Assembly: GCA_002347475.1 (NCBI GenBank)
Contig: DDXI01000055.1
Coordinates: forward strand, 1-23,620
From: Peptococcaceae bacterium UBA2264
GTDB lineage: Bacteria; Bacillota; Desulfitobacteriia; Desulfitobacteriales; Desulfitobacteriaceae
Length of the DNA stretch: 23,620 nucleotides
Direction: 5' to 3'
The notes beneath the pieces were generated by a model that did no database searches, was not told the origin of the DNA, and saw only the letters and a list, made by a program, of their open reading frames with translations. The position numbers were made by a program, and so were the translations under genes. Shown here piece by piece: positions 7,350 to 14,925 of this stretch; position 1 is the first letter of the stretch; every line of letters starts with the position of its first letter.

Positions 7350-7589
7350 TCAATTTGCCGGGTCCAAAATCTCAATAAGCAAGGGCATTTGTTGCAAAGC
7401 CTCGGCCAAGTCTGGCCAACAATCTTTGGTTGTTTGGATCAAGACTTCGCCCTCCATCCTGTCAAGGGTAGTCACAACTCCCAGGTGTCCCAAGCCCTCA
7501 ACGAGTTTAACCAGCAGATTGATATCCCTGCGTGCTACTTTAGCTCTTATTAGTTTATCAGCAACAGCAAAATCCTTGGTCTCAAGCAC
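7350..7589 (-). CDS. DUF4911-like small protein
   Basis: A 79-residue acidic protein without signal or membrane segment. The pattern of a basic start (KLIRAKVARRDINLL), a central EGLGHLGVVTTLDR turn and a final helix resembles the DUF4911 family, which in Clostridia is found beside U32 proteins; I assign it from memory of that pattern. Its function is unknown. The start is the GTG at 7589, chosen because GGAGGG lies about 6 nt upstream; an overlapping ATG two bases earlier is out of frame. It lies 58 nt after the U32 gene, so it is probably the last gene of that unit. Confidence 0.65.
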   Translation of the reverse strand: MLETKDFAVADKLIRAKVARRDINLLVKLVEGLGHLGVVTTLDRMEGEVLIQTTKDCWPDLAEALQQMPLLIEILDPAN

Positions 7590-7647
7590 ATTTTTCCCTC
7601 CGCTTCTTAAATTAAACTGGTTTGGGAATCAAAGATTATTCCGGCTG

Positions 7648-9015
7648 TTAATTCCGGGCACGCCGCAAAATACTGTAGGCAGGCAAACTCCTGGCCAGCT
7701 TCAGCCTGATAATTTCCTGAGGATGACGAGCAACCTCCAGCAGTTCACCCTGCAGATTCCACATTTCCTCTGCTTTAAATGTCCAGGGTTTTTCCCCGGG
7801 GGTCAGAACCTCCAGAATATCTCCTCGTTTAAAATTATTTCTTTGTTCCACCAGCACCGTTGGCAGAGCAGTTTGCCCGGAAAATTGCCCAGACTTCCTA
7901 TCCTGCTTGTCCTCTTGTTCCGTTTCAGTTATAATGCCGGTTTTCAGCTCTTTCTCTCCGGCAAGACTGACCCCAACAAAGTCGTACTCGCGTACATAAT
8001 GGGAATATTCCAGGTTATGAGCATGTGCTCCGGGCTTACCGAATAAAAATCCAGGCGAATAATCCCGATGACTGACTTTATCCATCTCTGTCAGCCATTC
8101 AGATAGTTGAGCCCGATAGACATCCTCTCCCATATCCCACAAAGCATCAATTGCCTGCCGGTAGACCTTAACCGTACTGGCCACATAATGCACACTTTTC
8201 ATCCGGCCTTCAATTTTCCAGCTCTCAATCTGCAGCTGTTTTAATAAAGGCAAATATGGCAGGAGGCAGAGATCATGGGAATTAAAGATATAAGTTCCTC
8301 GCTGATCTTCTTCCAGGGGGAACGTTTGTCCCGGTCGTTTTTCCTCCACCAAACTGTAGCCCCAGCGGCAAGGCTGGGTACATTCACCCCGGTTGGCATC
8401 TCGTCCTGTCAGATAATTGCTGAGCAGACAACGGCCAGAGTATGACATACACATCGCCCCATGAATGAACATTTCCAGCTGGCCACTGACTCTGGCCCTG
8501 ATTAACTGCAGCTCAGCCAAGGTTAGTTCCCGGGCCAGCACAATTCTCTCCAGGCCTTGCCCGTGCCAGTAATTGATACTGAACGAGTTAGTACTGTTAG
8601 CCTGGGTACTCAGATGCAGAGGCATGCCGGGAACCACTTGTCGGGCCACTGCTATAACCCCGGGATCGGCTACAATAATCGCATCAACCCCCAGCTGTTC
8701 CAGGTCACTTAGATAGGCCGGCAACTCTGTAAAATCCTGTTCATGAGCAAAAATATTAACAGTCACATAGATTCTGCGTTCTTTTTCATGAACCAGATCC
8801 ACAGCTTCTCTCATCTGTTTCAGACTGAAATTACCGGCATAGGCCCGCAAACCATAGGCACTCCCACCCACATAAACCGCATCCGCTCCATAGGCCAGGG
8901 CAAATTCCAGTTTTTCCAGATCACCGGCTGGAGCCAGCAATTCTGGTTTAACTATCAAATTTTCCTTTAAATCTTTCAGTTGCTTATATTCATCTTTTTT
9001 CATTTGAATTAGCAC
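7648..9015 (-). CDS. Peptidase U32-family protein, TrhP/YrrO-like tRNA hydroxylation factor
   Basis: U32-family protein, 455 residues, with the N-terminal (beta/alpha) barrel starting at ELLAPAGD (about 25-32) and a C-terminal beta domain after about 340. The hallmark IHGAMCMSYSGRC...ECTQPC block gives four cysteines, C189, C196, C212 and C216, which in studied relatives (RlhA, TrhP) bind an iron-sulfur cluster. In B. subtilis the related YrrN/YrrO make 5-hydroxyuridine at tRNA position 34, using prephenate as precursor. That role here is inferred from family and from the ruvX/DUF1292 neighbourhood. Two starts are possible: GTG at 9015 with AAGGA upstream, or ATG at 9003. It overlaps the preceding small ORF. 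Protease activity is doubtful despite the family name. Confidence 0.9.
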   Translation of the reverse strand: MLIQMKKDEYKQLKDLKENLIVKPELLAPAGDLEKLEFALAYGADAVYVGGSAYGLRAYAGNFSLKQMREAVDLVHEKERRIYVTVNIFAHEQDFTELPAYLSDLEQLGVDAIIVADPGVIAVARQVVPGMPLHLSTQANSTNSFSINYWHGQGLERIVLARELTLAELQLIRARVSGQLEMFIHGAMCMSYSGRCLLSNYLTGRDANRGECTQPCRWGYSLVEEKRPGQTFPLEEDQRGTYIFNSHDLCLLPYLPLLKQLQIESWKIEGRMKSVHYVASTVKVYRQAIDALWDMGEDVYRAQLSEWLTEMDKVSHRDYSPGFLFGKPGAHAHNLEYSHYVREYDFVGVSLAGEKELKTGIITETEQEDKQDRKSGQFSGQTALPTVLVEQRNNFKRGDILEVLTPGEKPWTFKAEEMWNLQGELLEVARHPQEIIRLKLARSLPAYSILRRARN

Positions 9016-9196
9016 TATATCCTTGCTTCCTTCGGTTCATTTTCCTTGTTTTTCGGTCAATCCAATACTTCTCGAGGAACTCCTGGTTTTCCGTTCCAGC
9101 TGCCGCCCGAACCAGACGCCAGGTTTTTTCCAAATCGAGTTCCAGCCCTGATTCCCACAGGGCAACAGTCACCTCTGTATCATTGTATACCAGCAA
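8990..9196 (-). CDS. Small protein of unknown function preceding the U32 gene
   Basis: A 68-residue frame whose end overlaps the start of the U32 gene by about 26 nt, suggesting translational coupling. The first 45 residues are acidic and could form strand-helix-helix (LVYNDTEVTVALWESGLE); the C-terminal part is rich in Arg, Lys and Asn. I do not recognise the family. The start is uncertain: the TTG at 9196 has GGAAG 8 nt upstream, and the frame is open for 18 more codons upstream (to a TAG) without an ATG. No cysteine pair, signal or membrane helix is seen. It could be a real coupled gene or a decayed one. Confidence 0.5.
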   Translation of the reverse strand: MLVYNDTEVTVALWESGLELDLEKTWRLVRAAAGTENQEFLEKYWIDRKTRKMNRRKQGYSANSNEKR

Positions 9197-9251
9197 ACAG
9201 GTTTCTTCCAGCTTGTCTTCAGACTGACCCGGAATGTATTGCAGTTGCCCC

Positions 9252-9292
9252 TAAAATAATAGTACTCGCTGGTTTGCTCCCCAACGAGTACT
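9252..9292 (-). terminator. Intrinsic terminator after the DUF1292 gene
   Basis: Minus-strand hairpin with arms AGTACTCGTTGG (9281-9292) and CCAGCGAGTACT (9261-9272): 12 bp with one U-G pair, an 8-nt loop, then ATTATTTT. It stands 17 nt after the stop codon. Confidence 0.85.
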
Positions 9293-9308
9293 GGTATCCC
9301 TTATTTGT

Positions 9309-9674
9309 TTATTCCATTTCTTCCCAATAATCAGCTACTTTTTCCCATTCCTCATCATCTTCGATATCGAGAAGCATATCATTTCCTTTATCATCTTTAC
9401 CCAGTTTCAAAATAATAGCTTCCTCAGTTTCTTCGGCTGCTTCAGATAATCCTGCTTGCTCCTCATCCTCTGAAATGGGCAGAAGGACGAAATAGGTGGA
9501 ACCATCCACTTCTAAAGTTTCAATATGGAGAAACTCGTGATCCTGACCGTCTTCATCTGTAAGTACGACGGTATCAAACTCCTCAAAATCCTGCTCATTA
9601 TCTAAATCATGCTTGTGGCCGCATCCCGGACTGTCTTCGGAATTATGACTGTGTTTGCACTTATTTTCCGTCAT
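9309..9674 (-). CDS. DUF1292 (YrzB-family) protein with a Cys/His-rich N-terminus
   Basis: Very acidic 121-residue cytosolic protein. The centre (VVLTDEDGQDHEFLHIETLE, then STYFVLLPISED) and the acidic C-terminal helix match the DUF1292/YrzB family, function unknown. The family protein in B. subtilis is about 93 residues. Here about 30 extra N-terminal residues carry a C-K-H-S-H...C-G-H-K-H pattern that could bind a metal. The ATG at 9674 has AGAGGTGAA upstream. It follows ruvX, the same neighbours as in B. subtilis (yrrK-yrzB), but also has its own promoter and a strong terminator. Confidence 0.9.
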   Translation of the reverse strand: MTENKCKHSHNSEDSPGCGHKHDLDNEQDFEEFDTVVLTDEDGQDHEFLHIETLEVDGSTYFVLLPISEDEEQAGLSEAAEETEEAIILKLGKDDKGNDMLLDIEDDEEWEKVADYWEEME

Positions 9675-9704
9675 TAATATTCACCTCTTATCAAAGATAT
9701 AGTT

Positions 9705-9733
9705 ATTGTACTCCTGAAGGTAATGATTGTCAA
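9705..9733 (-). promoter_or_regulatory. Promoter of the DUF1292 gene
   Basis: Minus strand TTGACA (9728-9733), a 17-nt spacer, and TACAAT (9705-9710), in the 73-nt gap between ruvX and the DUF1292 gene. Near consensus. Confidence 0.7.
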
Positions 9734-9747
9734 ACTAACAGAAAATA

Positions 9748-10179
9748 TTAAAGTGGTTCCAAATTTTCATCCTTGATTTTTCTTGAATCCAAATATCCTT
9801 GTAAAATAAAGACCGCAGCCATTTTATCGATTACTTTTTTCCGCTTCTTACGGGATAAATCCGCTTCAAGTAAAGAATGCTCAGCTCCAACCGTACTCAG
9901 CCGCTCATCCCAGTAGATAATTGGCAAAGGAAATTCCCGCTGCAGCTTTTTGCCAAATTTCAGGGTTGCTTCAGCACGTTCCCCAATTGTGCCATTCATA
10001 TTTTTGGGATATCCCAAGACAATTTCCGTCACTTCATAATTTTGGATAATTTCCGCTAGTTCCGCCAGTTCAGCGGGGGAACGTTTAATTGTTTTGAGTC
10101 CCTGAGCAGTCCAAAGCAGGGGATCGCTGACAGCTACCCCAATTGTGCGGGAACCAAAATCCAAACCCATGATTCGCAA
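9748..10179 (-). CDS. ruvX: RuvX/YqgF-family Holliday-junction resolvase-like nuclease
   Basis: RNase H-fold protein of the YqgF family, implicated in pre-16S rRNA maturation and in Holliday junction resolution. It shows the first catalytic Asp in GLDFGSRTIGVAVSD, then IVLGYPKNMNGTIG, YWDERLSTV with the acidic pair, and the final VIDKMAAVFILQGYLD with the last Asp. The frame is open from a GTG at 10212. Relatives begin M-R-I-M-G-L-D, which fits the TTG at 10179 (weak AAAGAGTG upstream); GTG at 10188 or ATG at 10170 are alternatives. It lies between the aldo/keto reductase and the DUF1292 gene, matching the conserved alaS-ireB-ruvX-DUF1292 order. Confidence 0.93.
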   Translation of the reverse strand: MRIMGLDFGSRTIGVAVSDPLLWTAQGLKTIKRSPAELAELAEIIQNYEVTEIVLGYPKNMNGTIGERAEATLKFGKKLQREFPLPIIYWDERLSTVGAEHSLLEADLSRKKRKKVIDKMAAVFILQGYLDSRKIKDENLEPL

Positions 10180-10248
10180 ACCAATCACTCTTTTCCAATA
10201 ACTCTTACTCACGCAGCTGCTCTGTTTCCTTCTAATTTTCGGTCTTAC

Positions 10249-11190
10249 TCAAATAATCTTCAGACAAAAATGGGGACAGGCCCTGCCGCAATAACCGCAC
10301 AGCAGACAGGCTTCCTGATCCACTACAACTTTTTGCCCCAAATGCAGGGCTCCCTGGGGACAAGCTGGCAAACAACGGCCACAGCCCTGACACCAATCAG
10401 CAACATGCAGCTTTCTTTCTTGCTGTTTAACTCTGGTGCGCAGTTCCTGATCAACTTCCCGCCCTGCCAGGACAGCCAAGTTAAAATCGATTTCATCCCG
10501 GCTGGACATTCCTAAAGCCATGGCCTGAACGGCTTCAATTTTATGAACAAAAGCCAGGGCTTTTTCTGTCTCCAGAGCCAAATGCCCGCCTCCCAGAACT
10601 TTCATGGCATATATTCCCAGACCTAATTCAGCAGCGAAAGCCAGGGCTGCCAACATTTCCGCCAGGTTACCGTCAATAATGCCTAAACCCAGGTGATTGA
10701 GAAGCGGATGAATAATATCCAGACCTGGCTGCAGAGCCCCGGCTCTTACTCCGGCAACAGCATGGGTTGAAATGCCTATCCAGCTGACCAAGCCCTTGCT
10801 TTTGGCCTCTTGTAATTCCTGCCAGGCTCCCGCGTGGCCCCTGAGGGTATGGGCACTTTCCTGTTCATGCAGCAGAAAAACATCCAAAGTATCCCTCTGC
10901 AAAGCTTTCCTGGCCTTTTCTATACTCAAGCGCATCTCCTGACCACTGACCGCATAAGATTTGCTGACCACCCTGACCTCCGGAAAACGCCCCAGGGCCG
11001 GCGCAAGCCGGGCATAGTTATCATATATTTCAGCAGTATCCACCCAGGTTATCCCCCGTTCAAAGGCATATTGCAGCAAGTCAGTACCTTCCCGGGCAGA
11101 TACCTTTCCCTGTAATGGAGAAATAGCCAAACTGCCAAAGCAAATTTCGGACACTTCCGGGCCATACCAACCAAGTTTTACCTTTTGCAC
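10249..11190 (-). CDS. Aldo/keto reductase fused to a 2x[4Fe-4S] ferredoxin domain
   Basis: Two-domain oxidoreductase, about 313 residues. The N-terminal aldo/keto reductase barrel has the tetrad Asp (WVDTA), Tyr (EIYDNY), Lys (VVSKS) and His (FLLHE). The last 55 residues carry two ferredoxin motifs, CQGCGRCLPAC and CLLCGYCGRAC, each C-x2-C-x2-C-x3-C. Substrate and electron partner are unknown; such fusions are common in anaerobes. The frame is open from an ATG at 11253, but that lies inside the upstream terminator. The GTG at 11190 has GGAGG 10 nt before it and matches the usual domain start. It precedes ruvX and probably shares its transcript. Confidence 0.92.
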   Translation of the reverse strand: MQKVKLGWYGPEVSEICFGSLAISPLQGKVSAREGTDLLQYAFERGITWVDTAEIYDNYARLAPALGRFPEVRVVSKSYAVSGQEMRLSIEKARKALQRDTLDVFLLHEQESAHTLRGHAGAWQELQEAKSKGLVSWIGISTHAVAGVRAGALQPGLDIIHPLLNHLGLGIIDGNLAEMLAALAFAAELGLGIYAMKVLGGGHLALETEKALAFVHKIEAVQAMALGMSSRDEIDFNLAVLAGREVDQELRTRVKQQERKLHVADWCQGCGRCLPACPQGALHLGQKVVVDQEACLLCGYCGRACPHFCLKII

Positions 11191-11232
11191 CTCAATCCGA
11201 CCTCCAACCGTGTTAATGCTGCTGATATAGAG

Positions 11233-11279
11233 ACAAAAAACCAAGACATGCACTTAACATTTGCGCACGCCTTGGTTTT
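11233..11279 (-). terminator. Intrinsic terminator after ireB
   Basis: Minus-strand hairpin AAAACCAAGGCGTGC (11265-11279) with GCATGTCTTGGTTTT (11237-11251): 15 bp including two G-U pairs, 13-nt loop, then a T run. It closes the alaS-ireB unit and makes an upstream start for the next gene unlikely. Confidence 0.88.
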
Positions 11280-11298
11280 GGGCTCTACCCGCCTGTAA

Positions 11299-11544
11299 TC
11301 ACTTTTCCAGGTAGGCACGCACTAATTCTTCAAGTAATTCGTAACGTTCCATTTTCCTGATTATGGCACGGGCTTGATTATGGCTGGTGATATAAACAGG
11401 ATCGCCTGACATAAGATACCCGACCAATTGATTAATCGGATCATAACCTTTTTCTTGTAAAGCGACAAAAACCTGTGACAAAATGTCTTTCGCAGGGACA
11501 TCTTCCCCTTGAGATTTAAACATCATGGTTTCACCAATATCCAT
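11299..11544 (-). CDS. ireB: IreB-family regulatory phosphoprotein (DUF965)
   Basis: Small cytosolic protein, 81 residues. The MDIGETMMFK start, the helical middle (KDILSQVFVALQEKGYDP), INQLVGYLMSGDPVYIT and the IIRKMERYELLEELVR helix are typical of DUF965/IreB. In Enterococcus faecalis IreB is phosphorylated by the Ser/Thr kinase IreK and affects cephalosporin resistance; in this organism the role is inference. Thr/Ser residues near the N-terminus are candidate sites. The frame extends to 11580, but the strong GGGGGAG 6 nt before the ATG at 11544 decides the start. It lies 13 nt after alaS, as in Bacillus. Confidence 0.94.
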   Translation of the reverse strand: MDIGETMMFKSQGEDVPAKDILSQVFVALQEKGYDPINQLVGYLMSGDPVYITSHNQARAIIRKMERYELLEELVRAYLEK

Positions 11545-11557
11545 TAGTATCTCCCCC

Positions 11558-14188
11558 TTACTTAGATAGCATTTTTCCAACTATCAAAGGCACGCTGTCG
11601 AGAGCCTTGCCCATTTTAGCAGGATCTTTTCCTCCTGCCTGAGCCATATCTGCCCGACCGCCGCCGCCTCCGCCGGTTATTTTGGCAACTTCCTTAATAA
11701 TCTGACCGGCATGCAAACCGTTTAAACCTGCAGGAGTAACTGTTGTGACCCAGTTAACCTTTCCTTCAGACACTGCGCCCAGCACAATAATCCCGGTTTT
11801 AAGCTTGCTGCGCAACAAATCAGCCATTTGTCTCAGGGCTTCCATATCAGTAACCTGCACCTGAGCTGCCAGTATCTTAACTCCCTCGATCTCCCGGACC
11901 TGTTCCAACAAGTTTTCGGCCTCTGAGCGGGCCAGTTTCCCGCTTAAATGCTGAATCTCGCGTTCACAGTCCCTTACCTGGTCCTGCAAGGCTGCAACCC
12001 TCTTGGCAACCTCCTGAGGTTGGGCTTTCAGGATTTGCGCTAACTTCAGGAATTGCTCATCAAGGCTGCTAAGGTAAGCAAGAGTCTGCAAGCCGGCAAC
12101 AGCTTCAATCCGGCGCAGTCCGGCACCAACCCCTCCTTCAGAAAGGATCTTCACCAAACCGATTTCCCCGGTTGCCTTGATATGCGTACCACCGCATAAT
12201 TCCTGGCTGAAATCATCTATTTTTATAACCCGGACAATATCGCTGTATTTTTCCCCGAATAAGGCTGTTGCTCCCAAAGATTTAGCCTCTTCCAGACTAG
12301 TCTCCATAGTCTCTACTGCCATATTTGCCAAAACTGCTTTATTCACGCCTTGCTGAACTTCGTCCAGTTCTTGCGGGGAAAGAGCAGAAAAATGCGTAAA
12401 ATCAAAACGCAGGCGTTCCGGCGTCACCAAGGATCCGGCCTGTTGGATGTGGTCGCCCAGAACAGAACGAAGAGCTGCCTGCATAAGATGAGTAGCGCTG
12501 TGATGACGGGCTGTAGCAGTTCTTCGAGCTGCATCAACCATTGCTTCCGCCACTTCTCCCTTATGTAAGACACCCTGGGTTATCCGTATGCTCTGAGAGA
12601 TTGTCCCGGTAACCCCCTTTTGAACATCCAGGACCTGTGCTTCAGCCCGGGCGGTTCTGATCAGACCTGTGTCAGCAACCTGACCTCCGCTCTCGGCGTA
12701 AAAAGGTGTCTCGGAAAGAAAGCAGATGACTTTTTCTCCTTCACCGGCATCCTCCTTCTCAATTCCATCAATAAACAAGCCCATAATACGGACTTCGGCC
12801 TGCAGTTGGTCATAACCCAAAAATTTGGTTGTTCCCAATTCCTTACCTTTGGTACTGAGGGCACTGCTTTCACCTTCTGACCTGACCTTGGGAGATTGTT
12901 CCCTGGCCTTATTCCGGTGTTCCTCGGCGGCTTCCTGAAAAGCCTTCATATCGAGAGAAAGGTTCTGTTCCTGCAATATTTCTTCAGTCAGTTCCACCGG
13001 AAAACCATAAGTTTCATAAAGATAAAAAGCATCTTCTCCGGCTAATTGGCTTTTGCCCTTCTCCACTAATTGACGTACTTTATCCTGCAAAATCTGGGTT
13101 CCCTGCTCCAAAGTAGCCTGAAAATTCTTTTCTTCCAGACGCAAATGGTTAATGATAAAGTTTTCGTTTTCCTTCAGTTCCGGATAATGACCGGAAAAAT
13201 CTTTCTGAATCACCCGAAAAACAGGTACCAAAAAGGGCTCGGTAATTCCCAGGAGACGGGCATAACGCACCGCCCGCCGCAGGATCCGTCTTAAGACATA
13301 ACCTCGGCCCTCATTATCAGGCCTTATGCCATCAGCCAGCATAAAGGAAACCGCGCGGGAATGATCAGCTATCACTTTTAAAGCCAAATCATTTTGGAGA
13401 TTTTCTTTATATTGACAGCCGCTAAGCCGGACTACTTCATTGATAATTGGTGTAAACAAATCAGTATCAAAGTTTGTCTCCACACCCTGCATGACTGCAG
13501 CAATCCTCTCCAGGCCCATGCCGGTATCAATATTCTGCTTGGGCAAGGGAGTCAAATTACCGTCTTCATCCCGATTAAACTGCATAAAAACCAGATTCCA
13601 CAATTCCAGATAACGGTCACAGTCACAGCCAAGGGCACAATCAGGACTGCCACAGCCGCGCGCTTCACCCAAATCTATATATATCTCTGAACAGGGACCA
13701 CAGGGTCCTGTCGGTCCGGCAGCCCAAAAGTTGGAAGGATCATGAACGATGCGTTCCGGCTTAACCCCGGCTTTTTCCTGCCATAATTTCTGGGCTTCAA
13801 TATCTTCCGGATAGACTGTGACCCAGAGTTTTTCCTGAGGTATTTGCAGAACTTCAGTTATAAACTCCCAAGCCCAGGTAATGGCACCTTCTTTAAAATA
13901 ATCGCCAAAGGAAAAATTACCCAACATCTCAAAGAAAGTGTGATGGCGGGCTGTCTTGCCAACTTCCTCCAAATCCGGTGTCCGGACACATTTTTGTGAT
14001 GTTGTTACCCGGTGATATGGCGGTTCCACCAAACGCTGAAAGTACGGTTTAAAGGGTACCATACCGGCCACAGTCAGTAAAAGGGTCGGGTCATCCTTGG
14101 GTATTAATGAGGCACTTGGTAATATCTTATGCCCTTTTGATTCGAAAAATTCCAAAAACATTTGCCTTAATTGGTTACCACTATACAT
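11558..14188 (-). CDS. alaS: Alanyl-tRNA synthetase
   Basis: Charges tRNA-Ala and clears mischarged Ser/Gly-tRNA. The 876 residues hold all domains: a class II core with TTSQKCVRTPDLEEVG and the FFEMLGNFSFGDYFK motif; the GPTGPCGPCSEIY and DTGMGLERI motifs; the editing domain with HHSATHL and CGGTHIKATGEIG (zinc-binding His/Cys set); a coiled coil (about 725-760); and the C-terminal DHHA1 domain with the glycine-rich GGGGGGRADMAQAGG. Length is normal. The ATG at 14188 has GGAGGT about 11 nt upstream. It is first in the alaS-ireB operon. No T-box was found in its leader. Confidence 0.98.
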   Translation of the reverse strand: MYSGNQLRQMFLEFFESKGHKILPSASLIPKDDPTLLLTVAGMVPFKPYFQRLVEPPYHRVTTSQKCVRTPDLEEVGKTARHHTFFEMLGNFSFGDYFKEGAITWAWEFITEVLQIPQEKLWVTVYPEDIEAQKLWQEKAGVKPERIVHDPSNFWAAGPTGPCGPCSEIYIDLGEARGCGSPDCALGCDCDRYLELWNLVFMQFNRDEDGNLTPLPKQNIDTGMGLERIAAVMQGVETNFDTDLFTPIINEVVRLSGCQYKENLQNDLALKVIADHSRAVSFMLADGIRPDNEGRGYVLRRILRRAVRYARLLGITEPFLVPVFRVIQKDFSGHYPELKENENFIINHLRLEEKNFQATLEQGTQILQDKVRQLVEKGKSQLAGEDAFYLYETYGFPVELTEEILQEQNLSLDMKAFQEAAEEHRNKAREQSPKVRSEGESSALSTKGKELGTTKFLGYDQLQAEVRIMGLFIDGIEKEDAGEGEKVICFLSETPFYAESGGQVADTGLIRTARAEAQVLDVQKGVTGTISQSIRITQGVLHKGEVAEAMVDAARRTATARHHSATHLMQAALRSVLGDHIQQAGSLVTPERLRFDFTHFSALSPQELDEVQQGVNKAVLANMAVETMETSLEEAKSLGATALFGEKYSDIVRVIKIDDFSQELCGGTHIKATGEIGLVKILSEGGVGAGLRRIEAVAGLQTLAYLSSLDEQFLKLAQILKAQPQEVAKRVAALQDQVRDCEREIQHLSGKLARSEAENLLEQVREIEGVKILAAQVQVTDMEALRQMADLLRSKLKTGIIVLGAVSEGKVNWVTTVTPAGLNGLHAGQIIKEVAKITGGGGGGRADMAQAGGKDPAKMGKALDSVPLIVGKMLSK

Positions 14189-14442
14189 TCCCGATTCTTA
14201 CCTCCTCAATTTCTTCGTCGAGGTTTTATTTTTAAGGTCCAAGCCCCTGAATATTCAAGCCGATGGGCCCTTAGAGCCAATTTTTTCTCAAGTATATACG
14301 AATTCTAATATTATTTCAACCAACCGGCCTGGCCCTGTTACCTTCTAACCTCACGTTTTCTGTTCAGAACGATGCCCTGAAAATATATATCCCAAAAGGA
14401 GCAGCACCCATTCCTTAAAAGTAATGATCTGCTTCTGCCCAA
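14189..14442 (-). other. Leader and upstream region of alaS
   Basis: About 250 nt without a gene. It holds the alaS promoter and a leader of roughly 95 nt. The leader shows weak possible hairpins (TAAGG/CCTTA, and CCTC/GAGG, the latter touching the ribosome site), but no T-box signature of the GGTGG-AACC-GCG type. A plus-strand frame through it has no support. Confidence 0.5.
14291..14319 (-). promoter_or_regulatory. Promoter of alaS-ireB
   Basis: Minus strand TTGAAA (14314-14319), 17-nt spacer, TATACT (14291-14296); each hexamer has one mismatch to consensus. Confidence 0.8.
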
Positions 14443-14472
14443 GTAAAAAGAAGCGCACATAGCACGCTTCTT
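14443..14472 (-). terminator. Intrinsic terminator after the zinc-ribbon gene
   Basis: Minus-strand hairpin AAGAAGCG/CGCTTCTT (14465-14472 with 14448-14455), perfect 8 bp, followed by TTT after the CTT arm end (five T in all). It lies 40 nt after the stop. Confidence 0.82.
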
Positions 14473-14512
14473 AAAAATAGCCAGATTCGCCGATTTGTTA
14501 CTCGTGAGCAAC

Positions 14513-14698
14513 TCATACGGCTGTTTGTTCCATATTCATCAGGGAATCATCCCAGACAACCAAAGAACCATCTTCGCCTAAATTATAGATAACCACTTTA
14601 TCGACCTGATTGCTGAATTCTATACAACAATCCCAACAAAAGAATTGTTCAACTCCAACTTTACCGATCGAACGTCCATCGCATACCGGACAGTTCAT
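14513..14698 (-). CDS. Small zinc-ribbon-like protein of unknown function
   Basis: A 61-residue protein. The N-terminus has C3-x2-C6 and C21-x2-C24-C25 (CPVC ... CWDCC), the layout of a small zinc ribbon, followed by an acidic, aromatic tail (VVIYNLGEDGSLVVWDD). Function is not known; nucleic-acid or protein binding is a guess from the fold. The frame extends upstream to 14806, but GGGAGGG 8 nt before the ATG at 14698 decides the start, and the upstream 36 codons look non-coding. It is a single-gene unit between mnmA and alaS, with a -10-like TATAAT upstream and a terminator after it. Confidence 0.8.
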   Translation of the reverse strand: MNCPVCDGRSIGKVGVEQFFCWDCCIEFSNQVDKVVIYNLGEDGSLVVWDDSLMNMEQTAV

Positions 14699-14872
14699 GA
14701 CAATATCCCTCCCTTGTACCCTTTGCTTCGTCTGCCGCTGCATCTTGCTCAATTTTTTTAGCAACCCTCCGTTAAATCTGCACACAAACCATCTGAGATT
14801 TTTCAATCAGTGTTATGCTCTGCTGCCTTATCCGGGAAAACATAGTCTGTCTTCCTCAGTCCGTATATTTTT

Positions 14873-14878
14873 ATTATA
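14873..14878 (-). promoter_or_regulatory. Possible -10 element of the zinc-ribbon gene
   Basis: TATAAT on the minus strand in the AT-rich gap after mnmA, about 175 nt before the gene start. A TTGTCA lies 21 nt upstream, too far for an ideal -35, so the promoter is only partly supported. Confidence 0.4.
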
Positions 14879-14925
14879 CAACTAATTTCCCTCTTTTTGT
14901 GACAATTTTATATTAATTTTTATAA

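Noticed and set aside
10180..10212. Longer N-terminus for ruvX
   Set aside because: AAGGAA is about 14 nt from the GTG at 10212, and the extra residues do not fit the family start.
13394..13690. 98-codon plus-strand frame opposite alaS
   Set aside because: Antisense shadow; no ribosome site or recognisable domain.
14189..14442. T-box leader for alaS
   Set aside because: Expected for a Firmicute synthetase gene, but no T-box sequence or terminator/antiterminator pair could be found.
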